From Fremontodendron californicum (taxonomy: Eukaryota > Streptophyta > Magnoliopsida > Malvales > Malvaceae): a DNA stretch of 64,000 nucleotides. The stretch lies in assembly GCA_030761205.1 (NCBI GenBank), contig JAULJL010000035.1, forward strand, positions 18,455,001-18,519,000, in the 5' to 3' direction. Numbering within the stretch: position 1 is the first letter of the stretch; every line of letters begins with the position of its first letter. The position numbers and the translations under genes were made by a program. Of the stretch, positions 45,410 to 54,885 are shown one piece after another. The notes beneath the pieces are model-generated. The model had not been told where the DNA came from. It ran no database searches and saw nothing but the letters and a program-made list of their open reading frames with translations.

Positions 45410-47283
45410 GGGCCTCAATCCTCAACTGATCATCTCCTTCCCTTTCCTATATGCATTTTTAACATGGAATATATTGAGCTATATTTGATTATTTTTCTTC
45501 TTTTCATCCTTGCTATCAAGCTCTTGCATCAAACAAGAAGTAGACACAAGAATCTCCCACCATGTCCACCAACTCTTCCAATTCTAGGCCATCTCCATCT
45601 CCTCAAGGAACCCTTCAATCGATCCCTCTTCACTCTCTCGCAAAAATGCGGTCCAATCTTCTCCCTCCAACTTGGTTCACGACTTGCAATCGTCGTATCA
45701 TCATCATCAGCTGTCGAGGAATGCTTCACCAAAAATGATATCATTTACCGTCCATATTTTTGGGTTGGCAAGTATATTGGCTATGACTACACCACCCTTG
45801 GGATGTCTCCCTATGGTGACCATTGGCGAAACCTTAGACGCATATGCAAGCTTGAAATATTCTCTACCAATTGTTTGAACTTGTCTTCAAGTATTCGAAG
45901 AGACGAAATTAAGAATTTATTGCGAAATTTGAATCTTGCTTCAAGCCATGATAGTTTTGTTAAGGTAGAGTTGAAACCATTGCTGTCAAAGCTGGCATTT
46001 AATATAATTATGAGAATGATTGCAGGCAAGCAATACAATGGTCAGGAAGTAAGTGGGAAACAAGGAGCAATAAAGCTTCATAACCTCGTACAAGAGCTTT
46101 TAAAATTGGGAATCTCACCAAATATAGGAGATTTCTTTCCCTTTTTACAATGGGCTGATTTTCAAGGATACAAGAAGAATCTGGTGAAATTAGCGGGAGA
46201 AATAGATGCATTCTTGCAAGGTGTGATCGATGAGCATCGAAGAAATAAAGATGTTTTCGAGAAGGAGAATACTATGATCAGCCATTTGCTTTGTTTGCAA
46301 CAATCACAAGTTCAGTATTATACGGATGAAATTATCAAAGGAATTATCCAGGTTATAAAGTCACTTCCTTAATTACTCATCATTCTAATTAGTTCTCTCA
46401 ATTTTTTAAATTACCTCTAATTGTATGTAATTCATAATTAAGGTTGAAAAGCATGAAATACTAATAACAACAAAATCAACTTAGATGTTATACCATGATT
46501 TCTATATTTCGATAAAATGCTTAATTTTATGATCAAAATTGATAAAGATTTATGTATAACTTAATATGAGTATTATTATAGCAAGTCTTTACAAAAAGAT
46601 AAAATATGCAAAGAATATATATATATATATGTACATGAAATATTTAAGAACCCAATAGCTAAAATTATTGGAATAATGGTATTCGGTATTCACACATTGA
46701 AAATATTTGAAGTGTTCTATGTGAATTAAACATTGAATGTGAACATTATCCTATAGTGCTTTTTATTCCTATATAGGATAATTTAAAAATAATAATAATA
46801 ATTTGTTAGCTTAGGGCGGATAAACACACCATTTTGTTCGAGTAGCTTAAAACAGTTATTGAATAATACAACTTAACCGATATTAAATAATTAATTTCTT
46901 TCAATCTTAACTTCTTTTTTCAAAATCGTAGAAGCAATCGATTTTCCAAACTCGCACGTTGTGATAGAACCATAATTAATATAATAATTAATGCCTTTCT
47001 GTTTTTATTATTATGCAGGATATGTTACTTGGCGGAACCAATACAGTAGTTATAACATTGGAATGGGCCATGTGTCATTTACTCAACAATTTAAATATAT
47101 TGCAAAAGAGTAAAGCTGAACTAGACTTCCATATTGGTCATGATAAATTGCTAGATGAACCCGATCTTCCCAAACTATGTTATTTACAAAAGGTAATTTC
47201 CGAGACCCTCCGATTGAACCCGGCAGCGCCACTCCTAATTCCCCATGTCTCCTCTGATCATTGTAATATAAGAGGGTATGACA

Positions 47284-47775
47284 TGTTGAATATGGCTCAA
47301 AGTCACCAAAGGTGGCTTACCACCAATAATGGAAGCTACCACTTGCAATGGATGGTGGCTACTTTAGCTACCACTTGCAATGGATGGTGGCTACTTTAGC
47401 TACCACTTGCAATGTGTTCCCACCATGATAGTTGGTAGATGGTGGCTATGGTGGCTGCCACTTACTATGCGTTCACACCATGATATTTTGGTTATAAAAG
47501 GTCATGTAGAGTAAGAGAGAAAAAGGAGTGAGAGTTTAAGAGTTGAAGCAATTACTCTGATTTTATAGAGTAACTTTGGTATTGTGTGAGTTGTGAGTTC
47601 AGTGCTAGCATAGCACCTTGAATTCTGTATATGTTTGTACTCCATCTCCATTAATACAAAGCTTCAAGCTCCTCCTCCCGTGGATGTAAGCACACTTGCT
47701 GAACCACGTAAAATATCTGTGTTTTTCAGTGTGTTTAAATTGGTTTTACTAATCTCGATCTAGTTCCGCACAACA
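47284..47775 (+). repeat. 5' LTR of copia element 2
   Basis: This 492-bp LTR has internal near-duplicates of GGTGGCTACTTTAGCTACCA and a TATAAAAG at about 47493. Its end is fixed by the adjacent primer site. Confidence 0.95.
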
Positions 47776-47778
47776 AAT

Positions 47779-47790
47779 TGGTATCAGAGC
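47779..47790 (+). other. Primer-binding site of copia element 2
   Basis: TGGTATCAGAGC, complementary to the 3' end of plant initiator Met tRNA, lies 3 bp inside the 5' LTR. Confidence 0.9.
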
Positions 47791-47925
47791 CAAATTTTAC
47801 GTAAAATCGAGTTTGTTCGACTCTGTCCGTTTTTCAAAAGTGCTCCAATTTGTGTTTTGAAAATACCAGGTTGAAGAGGTCGTCGATAGGAGTGCAGCAG
47901 AATCAACCGGAGATCCACCAGACGC

Positions 47926-48163
47926 TGCACGCGCCCCCACGCGCAGCCCGAAGAAGAGCCCACGCGCCTCACGCGCACACGCGCCGCTGGAGGTTGAAGA
48001 CGCGTGAAGACCACGCGCACCACGCGCCGCACGCGCCATCCAGAGGTTGAAGACGCGTGGACCTCACGCGCCCCACACGCCCCACGCGCCGGTCACCAAG
48101 CAGCCTCCACGCGCTCCACGCGCCGCCCCACGCGCCGCCGTACGCGCCCCACGCGCCGCCGCA
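47926..48163 (+). repeat. GC-rich ACGCGCC short-period repeat in the copia 2 leader
   Basis: About 25 loosely spaced copies of CACGCGCC or ACGCGCC occur in 240 bp, an abrupt GC-rich island in an AT-rich window. It lies between the primer site and the gag ATG at 48411, so it would be in the 5' untranslated part of the element RNA. Arg/His/Pro-rich frames across it are compositional artefacts. Confidence 0.85.
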
Positions 48164-48410
48164 GCTCCGACCAACTTTTTCGGGCCATTTTTTTAGCCGT
48201 TTCAGAACACTATTTCGAGACTTTTCCGAGCCGGTTGAGCTAAACCGAGTCCATTTTGAGCCACCTGCAGCAGAATATTCACCGTGTGTCCAAAATTTAC
48301 ATAGTTGGACCCGTTCCTGGCTATTTCGACTATTCCGGACTCAACCGCGGCATCCGTTTTTCCATACAGGTAACGGAAAAACTCTGAGTTGGTAATTTTG
48401 TTTTATTACC

Positions 48411-49247
48411 ATGGCAGAATCATTAGAGACAACTGAAACAACCAGTAGCGCACCATCAAGTTCTTACATCAGAAAGAACTCGATGACCACTGCAAAGTTC
48501 GAGGTGGAGAAATTTGATGGCACCAACAACTTTGGCATGTGGCAGTGCGAAGTTCAGGATCTGTTATTCCGAGAGGGGTCACATATCGCTCTGGAAGACA
48601 GGCCCAGAGATATTTCGGAAGATGACTGGAAGTTTGTCAACCGTCAGGCTTGTGGCACAATCCGGTTATGCCTAGCCAAGGACCAGAAGTACTTTGTCAT
48701 GAGAGAGAATAATGCAAAAACTCTCTGGAAACTACTCGAGGACAAGTACATGACAAAAAGCATGGAGAACAGACTCTATCTGAAGAAAAAGTTGTTCCGC
48801 TTCCAGTATAAGCAAGGTATCACCATGCAGGAGCATCTAGTAAGTTTTAACAAAATCCTCGCTGATCTTGAAAATCTAGATGCAAATATCTCTGATGAAG
48901 ATAAGGCTCTTACTCTGTTAAATTCCTTGCCTGATAGCTATGATCATTTAACCACTACACTGTTATATGGTAAAAATGAGATAGAATATGTTAATGTTAG
49001 TAATGCTCTGGTGAATAATGAGTATCGGAAAAAGGATCAGCATGATCACCAGAATACTGCACCAGAAGCTTTAACTGTGTACAGAGGCAGGACGAACAAC
49101 CAAGGAGCCGGAGAAAACAAGCGAGGTAAATCCCGTTCAAAGAGGGGATCATCAAGAACACGACTCTCAAAGGACGAGTGTGCCTTTTGCCATGAAAAAG
49201 GGCACTGGAGGAAAAACTGTCCTAACATGAAGAAGTCGACTGTGAAT
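48411..49247 (+). CDS. Copia 2 Gag region (first part of gag-pol)
   Basis: It starts at ATG 48411 and gives 279 residues up to the nested insertion. It has a UBN2/Gag core (KFEVEKFDGTNNFGMWQCEV through LNSLPDSYDHLTTTLLYG) and a CCHC knuckle, CAFCHEKGHWRKNC, near residue 260. The frame continues after the Athila-like element at 58319 without a phase change, as one polyprotein in the ancestral copia. Confidence 0.9.
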
Positions 49248-51141
49248 TGATAACTCGTATAATTATATAGTTTTTAGTTATGTTTTATTATTGTTTTGTG
49301 TCAAATACGAGTTATTATTGTTTAGTCTAATTGTGTTTATGATCTTTTATATTTTTATGTAATTTGGTGTTTTTCACAAGTTTCTTTGAGTGATTTCAGA
49401 TTACTAGAATTAAGGGCAAATCGAGTTCAGTTCCAGTTCTGACACCTTTTGCCATATCAGCTATATCTGGAGTTTCACTGAAGCAATAAGGCTGAAATTT
49501 GTAGTCGTGCAAAGCTAAGAGGCATATCTATCTTTTTCATGTTTTACACTTCTTGAAACGGAGTCGTTTTCCCTAGCAAAATCGACCATTAAAGTGGCTG
49601 ATGTGCAATGACGTCTGTGCTTACCTGTTTTCGTATTTTGCCCATATCTTCTTATCCACATCAGCAAATGAGCTGATTCAAACGGCTATGAATCCGTAAC
49701 TGATAGGGGAACATTTTTCTAGAAGACCATGTGATCAGATCAGGCCTCCAACATTGACGAAATCGACCATCAAGTTGGTTGATCAAAATTGTCATACAAT
49801 ATGACGAAAATTGTTAGAAAAATTCACCCACCTATTATACCTACCTTTGAAATTTGTAAAGCTTGTCTCTTGTCATTTAGCCCTCCAAAATGTGTATAAA
49901 TAGAGGGCCTTGGATGATTGTAGAGGATCATATTGTACATTGGTAGGATATTAGCCATTGTAATAAAATTCTCTAAGTTTTCTTCTTCTTTCTTTTCTCT
50001 AGTTTTCTTTTTCTTTAGAAAGAGCAAGAGGTTGGATAATTAATATTCTTCTTCTTCTTTCTTTCTTTTATTTCCTTCTTAGATTCTCTTTAATTTTATG
50101 TTTATGTTTACAATACCTATGCTAGGTTAAACTTCTATTTGGTTAAGGGTGATTTCAAAGCTCTAGACATGTTTTGTGATTGATTTTCAGATTCTATCTA
50201 TCATTAATTTTCTATCAAAGTTGCTTATGTTCTTCTACAAGAATTGTTCATGATGTTGTCTTGATTTATTTAGGTGTACAACTAGATAGATCTTGATAAT
50301 TATCTATTGCTAGTCTAGGAGTCTTGATCCGTGTAATTGTCTTGATTTCCTATTCATAAGTGGCAATTTGTGATTAATGATTATGGTCAAGTTTTCAATA
50401 ATTGCAAAGTGGAACATAACCTAAGTTGAACAATCCGAGCTTATGTGTTTGTTGCTTAGATCAACCTATCTTTCTCATCATAAAGCTGCCATTAAATTGA
50501 ATTTAGAGAGCTTATTCTAGGTTGTTTAATGGTTAGATATTAAATAGAGAGCTTGTTCTATTTAACGACAAACTAAGGAAAGATTGGGATAACAGAGCTT
50601 GTTGTTATCTACGGTTGTTAACTTTGATAGTTGGTTGATATTGATAGATCTGAAATTGATTCTTAATGATGTCTAGTGGTGGAGAATGAAACCTTAACCA
50701 TATTTTTCATATTTGATTCTTCTTACTTGTTTTCTTACTTTTCTAGTTTGCTTATTTTTAAAAGTATATTTATTTTTATTGGCTGGTTATACCGCCTAAT
50801 TTGTATATTAACTTTGTTTTATTTTTATTGGCTGGTTATACCGCCTAATTTGTATATTAACTTTGTTATATTTTTATTGGCTGGTTATACCGCCTAATTT
50901 AGTATATATATTTTTATTGGCTGGTTATACCGCCTTGCATCTTATTCTTATTATTTACTTTAGTTTAAATCTGGCTTCAAAAACCCCTTTTCTTTTATTG
51001 TTTTCTTTGAACCTAAGTTATAAACTAATAACTCATAGATTAAAACCCAATCCCTGAGGACTCGACCCTTGCTAATCATTATACTTACAATTGATCTTTT
51101 TAGTGCAAGGTTAAATAAGATACACTCTTTTGGGTGCATCA
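49248..51141 (+). repeat. 5' LTR of the Athila-like element
   Basis: This 1,894-bp LTR has a promoter-like TATAAATAG near 49895 and a 4-copy tandem repeat near its 3' part (50771-50935). Short frames inside recur identically in the 3' LTR and are not genes. Confidence 0.95.
50771..50935 (+). repeat. Tandem repeat in the Athila-like LTR (unit about 48 bp)
   Basis: Four copies of a unit containing TATTGGCTGGTTATACCGCC are followed by AATTTGTATATTAACTTTGT. The last unit is shortened. The same array is in the 3' LTR at about 57943-58107. Confidence 0.9.
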
Positions 51142-51147
51142 AATTTT

Positions 51148-51165
51148 TGGCGCCGTTGCCGGGGA
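51148..51165 (+). other. Primer-binding site of the Athila-like element
   Basis: TGGCGCCGTTGCCGGGGA lies 6 bp inside the 5' LTR. It matches the Asp-tRNA primer site commonly reported for Athila-lineage elements. Confidence 0.9.
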
Positions 51166-51292
51166 TTGCTTTCTTTAGTTTATTTGTTACTTGGTTTATT
51201 CTTATTTTCAGTTCTAATGAGTTTTATTTTCTTGTACATACGGGTTTTTCTTATCAAATTTTGAAAAGAAAAAAAAAAAAAAAAAAAAAACG

Positions 51293-52231
51293 ATGGAATT
51301 GAGCAATCTAACACTTGAAGAGTTGGTGGCATACATGAACATGGAGAATCAACAAGCCAATCTCACCTTCCCAGTTCAACAATTTGCCATGAGAGGATGT
51401 CAAGGCCATCAAGTGTTCCAAGACCAACAGTATGATCATTACTCAAACACTTACCATGAGGGATGGTGGGATCATACTAATTATGGCTACTCGAAAAATT
51501 ACCAAGAAGTAGATCCTTATGCCAATTACACTCATCCATCTAGCTTCAATCAATCATGGTCCCAAGAACCAGATCTTTTTCAACCACCACATATGACTCA
51601 AAACTCAGGTACTTCTTTAGAAGATCTTGTCTATTCTCTTGTTACTGATACTTTGCAATTTCAACAGAATACAAGGGCAAGCATCCAGAGTTTGGAAAAG
51701 CAAATGATCCAATTGACTAATAGTATGGTGGGATGGGTAGCACAAAGATCTGAAGAACTCCCTGCCCAAACGATGATTAACCTAAAGGAGAATGCTACTA
51801 TTGTGACCTTGAGGAATGAGGAACAAGATGAGGATGAGACAAAATTAGAGATGAATTCTATTCTTGAGGATAATGAAGCCAATGATCCAAATAAGAGTAT
51901 TTCGGCACCTGAGGTAACGTTTGAGATTCCAATTTTTACTAATGTTTCTTCTCCACCTTTTCCTAGTAGATTCGCAAAGTTCAAGGAGGATGAACATGAA
52001 CAAGACACGCTGGAAACCTTAAACAGTTTGTTTGTGGATGTCATTCAACAAGTACCAAAAGATGCACCATTCCTCGATGAGATATGCACCACCAAGGATG
52101 ATGGAATAATACTTGTAATGGAGAATGCATCCACTGCTGTGCAAAGAAAGCTTCCTCTCAAACGCATAAATTTGGGAAATTTCATGTATGAGCCTGACAA
52201 GCCTAAAAAGCCAAGAAGGGGTGTTGGTTAG
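51293..52231 (+). CDS. Athila-like Gag C-terminal remnant
   Basis: This 312-residue frame starts with an ATG right after a run of A. It resembles the C-terminal half of Athila Gag: an aromatic Gln/Tyr-rich stretch (YSNTYHEGWWDHTNYGY), a coiled-coil-like SIQSLEKQMIQLTNSM, then PPFPSRFAKFKED, NSLFVDVIQQVPKDAPFLDEI and IVQRKLP-like AVQRKLPLKRINLGNF. The N-terminal capsid domain is missing, and there is no zinc knuckle or protease after it. It may be non-functional, or may help package the RNA into particles from an autonomous relative; the second option is speculation. Confidence 0.75.
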   Translation: MELSNLTLEELVAYMNMENQQANLTFPVQQFAMRGCQGHQVFQDQQYDHYSNTYHEGWWDHTNYGYSKNYQEVDPYANYTHPSSFNQSWSQEPDLFQPPHMTQNSGTSLEDLVYSLVTDTLQFQQNTRASIQSLEKQMIQLTNSMVGWVAQRSEELPAQTMINLKENATIVTLRNEEQDEDETKLEMNSILEDNEANDPNKSISAPEVTFEIPIFTNVSSPPFPSRFAKFKEDEHEQDTLETLNSLFVDVIQQVPKDAPFLDEICTTKDDGIILVMENASTAVQRKLPLKRINLGNFMYEPDKPKKPRRGVG

Positions 52232-52409
52232 ATTCAAAACACTAACTCAAGTGTTAATTGGGAAGGCAGCCCAATTAAAGATGAAATTGCCAACCTTCCA
52301 TATTCAGATTTGCTTTCTCTTTCTTTTCCTTTTTCTTTTATTATTTTTGTTGTTTTTATTTTTATTTCTTATGTTTCTTTGTTAATTGTGTTTACTGTTT
52401 TTAAGTTCA

Positions 52410-52552
52410 TTTAGGCTGCATAAGTTTCTTTTGTTTAATAGTTCTTTTCTCTTACATATAATTCTTGCATTGGGGGATAATAGCATTACATTAATGACAA
52501 TGTAAAAATTATGAGTGGGGGGAATAATTTAGGATTTTATTTTTGAGTCTTT
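52410..52552 (+). repeat. Left copy of Athila-type 3' non-coding module
   Basis: This block (TTAGGCTGCATAAGTTTC, TTCTTTTCTCTTACATATAA, TTACATTAATGACAATGTAA, GTGGGGGGAATAATTTAGGA) recurs in diverged form at 54717-54885. Together the copies bracket the Cys-rich and LOG ORFs. Confidence 0.75.
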
Positions 52553-52760
52553 TTATGTTGTTTTTCTTTCTGATCCTTGTTTTGAAAATAACTAGATGTA
52601 AATATAATTTTTATTTTTATTTTTAACCCCGGTTAAATGGCGGATAACGGTACTCCGTGATTATTTAAATCGGTTCCATCAGCTACCCACAAAACTGATA
52701 TTGTATATAAATTTCTCTTCCAATTTCTCTTTCAATTTTTTTCATTTTTTTTTTTTCAGG

Positions 52761-53290
52761 ATGGATGATATTCTCACAAGATTGCAGAAACGATTTCCTC
52801 ATTTTCCTCGAAATATTTTACTGAAGCTTTACCAAGTTCGATTTGAAAGACTAAGAATGCTTATGCACTTCCTGGAGATATACGTTGGATAATTGAAGCC
52901 AAGGTACGTGAAGATGAATATCTTCCTGTTTTGCATTTACCAGGTACAGGTAGAAGCACTTTTGCAAAGAAGCGACGAGCAAAGCGCATGAGTTCAAATT
53001 GCCACAAATGTGCACGATGGACGTGTAACGGTAAATGTCGTTCTATTGGGATTCCGTCCTCTAATCGAGATGATAAAATTGAATTCATTAAGGATGGACT
53101 GAGTAAGGAGAATTTGGGTAATATCCAACTTTCTCTTGAGACGCATCCTAGTGGAGACGTACAAAGAGAAATTCTTGATTTATGGCCGCAATTCCAAAGG
53201 GAATGGCAACATCTTGGGAATCTGATGTTAAAAGACCTTGTTTGCCAGCTTGTAAGAAAACTGGATGGGAAGCATATCCTCGACTCATAG
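52761..53290 (+). pseudogene. Basic Cys-rich ORF, unknown family, with an apparent frameshift
   Basis: An ATG at 52761, just after a TTTTTTTCAG|G acceptor-like site, opens a frame (MDDILTRLQKRFPHFPR) that stops at 52892. A second frame, entered at about 52847, is open to TAG 53288-53290. It contains GDIRWIIEAKVREDEYLPVL, FAKKRRAKRM and CHKCARWTCNGKC (C-x2-C-x4-C-x3-C). The two parts look like one protein disrupted by a one-base change, or joined by splicing. A basic patch next to closely spaced cysteines is typical of small nucleic-acid-binding proteins, but I recognise no family and assign no function. A strong donor-like AAG|GTACGT occurs at 52903/52904. Confidence 0.5.
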
Positions 53291-53600
53291 AAGGCGTTTA
53301 AGCCGTTTCTGGACGTAAAACCAGAGGAAGATGTGAGCCACAATCACAACTACAATAAATGACTTCTCAGCTTTTGGTTTGATTTGCAATAACTTTATTT
53401 TGGTTTAATTTACGTGTTGTTCGATTTGTGTAATTATTCTCGTTTTTTTTTATTTGTCTTTTACGGTTGATTTTTTCTTCTCTTTTTGATTTTCTTCCTG
53501 AAATCACACAAAAATCTTTTGTTAGGTTAACATTTTCTTCTGACAGGTCAGATACACTTACGGCGACATTATTACTCTTGTCTGATTCACTACTCAGTCC

Positions 53601-53610
53601 TCTATATATT
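53601..53610 (+). promoter_or_regulatory. TATA-like and splice-acceptor-like signals before the LOG ORF
   Basis: CTATATATTA lies about 50 bp before the LOG start codon. A pyrimidine-rich CATTCTCTTTCAG|G acceptor-like site ends at 53635, 21 bases before the ATG. Either could support expression: a private promoter, or splicing from the LTR transcript (for example from the donor at 52904). Neither is proven. Confidence 0.35.
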
Positions 53611-53656
53611 ACACCATGTACTCATTCTCTTTCAGGCACTCGAAAAAGAAAAAAAA

Positions 53657-54304
53657 ATGGAAAGTACTTCGTCCCAACGCATTAAAAAAATTTGTGTCTT
53701 TGGAGGTGCTTATCCAGGGAAAAATAACATATTCGCTGATGAAGCCATAAGAGTTGGAGTAATACTTGCCCAACAAAAGATCCAGTTGATTTATGGAGGC
53801 GGTAGTACGGGTTTAATGGGAGCAGTCGCTACAGCAGCACACGCCGGAGGAAGTCCAGTTCTAGGAATCGTGCCAAAACTATTCACAGATTTTTGTGGAC
53901 CTACCTTGGGTAAGGAAATACAAGTCTGGAGTATCCCTGAACGGATAACAATCATGTACCATTCTGCCGATGCATTCATTGCTTTACCAGGAGGTCTGGG
54001 TACATTGGAAGAAATAGCTTGCGTGGCTTCTTGGTCTTCTTTGGTCACAAATAAGAAACCCATTGGTTTTCTTAATATTAATGGTTATTTTAGTAATTTG
54101 CTTTCATATTTAGATAATGCTGTGGATAATGGATTCATGTTTTCAGAGGCAAGGAGAACCATAATTTCTGCTACAACCATTGAAGATTTACTCAAAAAGC
54201 TCAAAGCTTATGAGTGTTTATCTGCTACGGTTGTTTCGCAAACGCTCGGAAAAAGAAAAAGAGATATGGACGAGCATGGAGTGGACTGCACTTTGTCTTT
54301 GTGA
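53657..54304 (+). CDS. LOG-type protein (cytokinin riboside 5'-monophosphate phosphoribohydrolase family), intronless, inside an Athila-like element
   Basis: This 215-residue frame is the usual full length for LONELY GUY enzymes, which release active cytokinin bases from their ribotides in the cytosol or nucleus. Visible: a Rossmann-type start KKICVFGGAYPGK (10-22, usually CVFCGSSPG), YGGGSTGLMG (46-55), ADAFIALPGGLGTLEE (104-119) with the PGGxGTxxE signature and Glu119, KPIGFLNINGY, and ARRTIISA near the end. Arg96 of the usual HQRKAEM motif is kept, but the following Lys and Glu are Ile. A KRKR patch (199-202) resembles a nuclear signal. Plant LOG genes normally have several introns; this copy has none, which fits capture through RNA. 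ATG context AAAAAAATGGA is good. No stop or frameshift. Activity is unproven because of the altered motif. Confidence 0.88.
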   Translation: MESTSSQRIKKICVFGGAYPGKNNIFADEAIRVGVILAQQKIQLIYGGGSTGLMGAVATAAHAGGSPVLGIVPKLFTDFCGPTLGKEIQVWSIPERITIMYHSADAFIALPGGLGTLEEIACVASWSSLVTNKKPIGFLNINGYFSNLLSYLDNAVDNGFMFSEARRTIISATTIEDLLKKLKAYECLSATVVSQTLGKRKRDMDEHGVDCTLSL

Positions 54305-54474
54305 CATTATCTAACATTTTGTTTGTTGTGTCTCAGTTATAATAAGTGGTTAGCAACCTCTGCAGGTAATATCTCCTAAATTCTACCTTTAAAATTTGAC
54401 ATTGGGGACAATGTCATATTTTAGTAGGGGGTAAGAGACATATTTTGCTAATTTAAAAAAAAAAAAAAAAGTTT

Positions 54475-54667
54475 GTTGTGTTTTAAGCAATTTAGAAGTA
54501 TTCATTATGAACAAGGTCTGAGTAAGGGATACTTGAGACATACCTTGTCAGTTTGATTTCTTCTTTTCAAAAAAAAAAAAAAATTGTGTTTTAAGCCATT
54601 TAAAAGTATTCATTCTGAACAAGGTCTGAGTAAGGGAGACTTGAGACATACCTTGTCAGTTTGATTT
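54475..54667 (+). repeat. Tandem duplication with hairpin (two units of about 85 bp)
   Basis: Unit 1 (54475-54559) and unit 2 (54584-54667) share TTGTGTTTTAAG, AACAAGGTCTGAGTAAGG and CTTGAGACATACCTTGTCAG, separated by an A-run. Within each, ACAAGGT and ACCTTGT can pair as a short stem. It lies just after the LOG ORF in the predicted 3' untranslated region. Confidence 0.8.
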
Positions 54668-54716
54668 TAATCTTTTTATGTTTACTTGTTAATTTTTGTT
54701 TAGTATTTTAGGATTA

Positions 54717-54885
54717 TTTAGGTTGCATGAGTTTGTTTTGTTTTGAGTCTTAGTTGTTCCTATTCTTATGTTATTAGTTCTTTTCTCTTACACATGATTC
54801 TTTCATTTGGGTTAATAGACTTACATTGAGGACAATGTAAGAATTAAGTGTGGGGGGAATGATTTAGGATTTCTTTTATTTTTGT
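54717..54885 (+). repeat. Right copy of Athila-type 3' non-coding module
   Basis: It matches 52410-52552: TTAGGTTGCATGAGTTT, TTCTTTTCTCTTACACATGA, TTACATTGAGGACAATGTAA, GTGGGGGGAATGATTTAGGA. A further partial relative (CATTGGGGACAATGTCATAT, AGTAGGGGG) lies at about 54399-54431. Confidence 0.75.

Noticed and set aside
47784..48395. Arg/His/Pro-rich and Ala/Arg-rich frames
   Set aside because: They are caused by the GC-rich ACGCGCC array in the copia 2 leader; no domain, and they end before the true gag ATG.
49824..51302. Short frames in the Athila-like 5' LTR, repeated at 56996-58314
   Set aside because: Identical in both LTRs, short and hydrophobic or Lys-rich; they are LTR sequence, not genes.
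52861..53343. Minus-strand frame of 160 codons opposite the Cys-rich ORF
   Set aside because: The plus strand gives a more protein-like sequence with a zinc-finger-like spacing, an adjacent acceptor site and the same orientation as LOG; the minus frame looks like a shadow.
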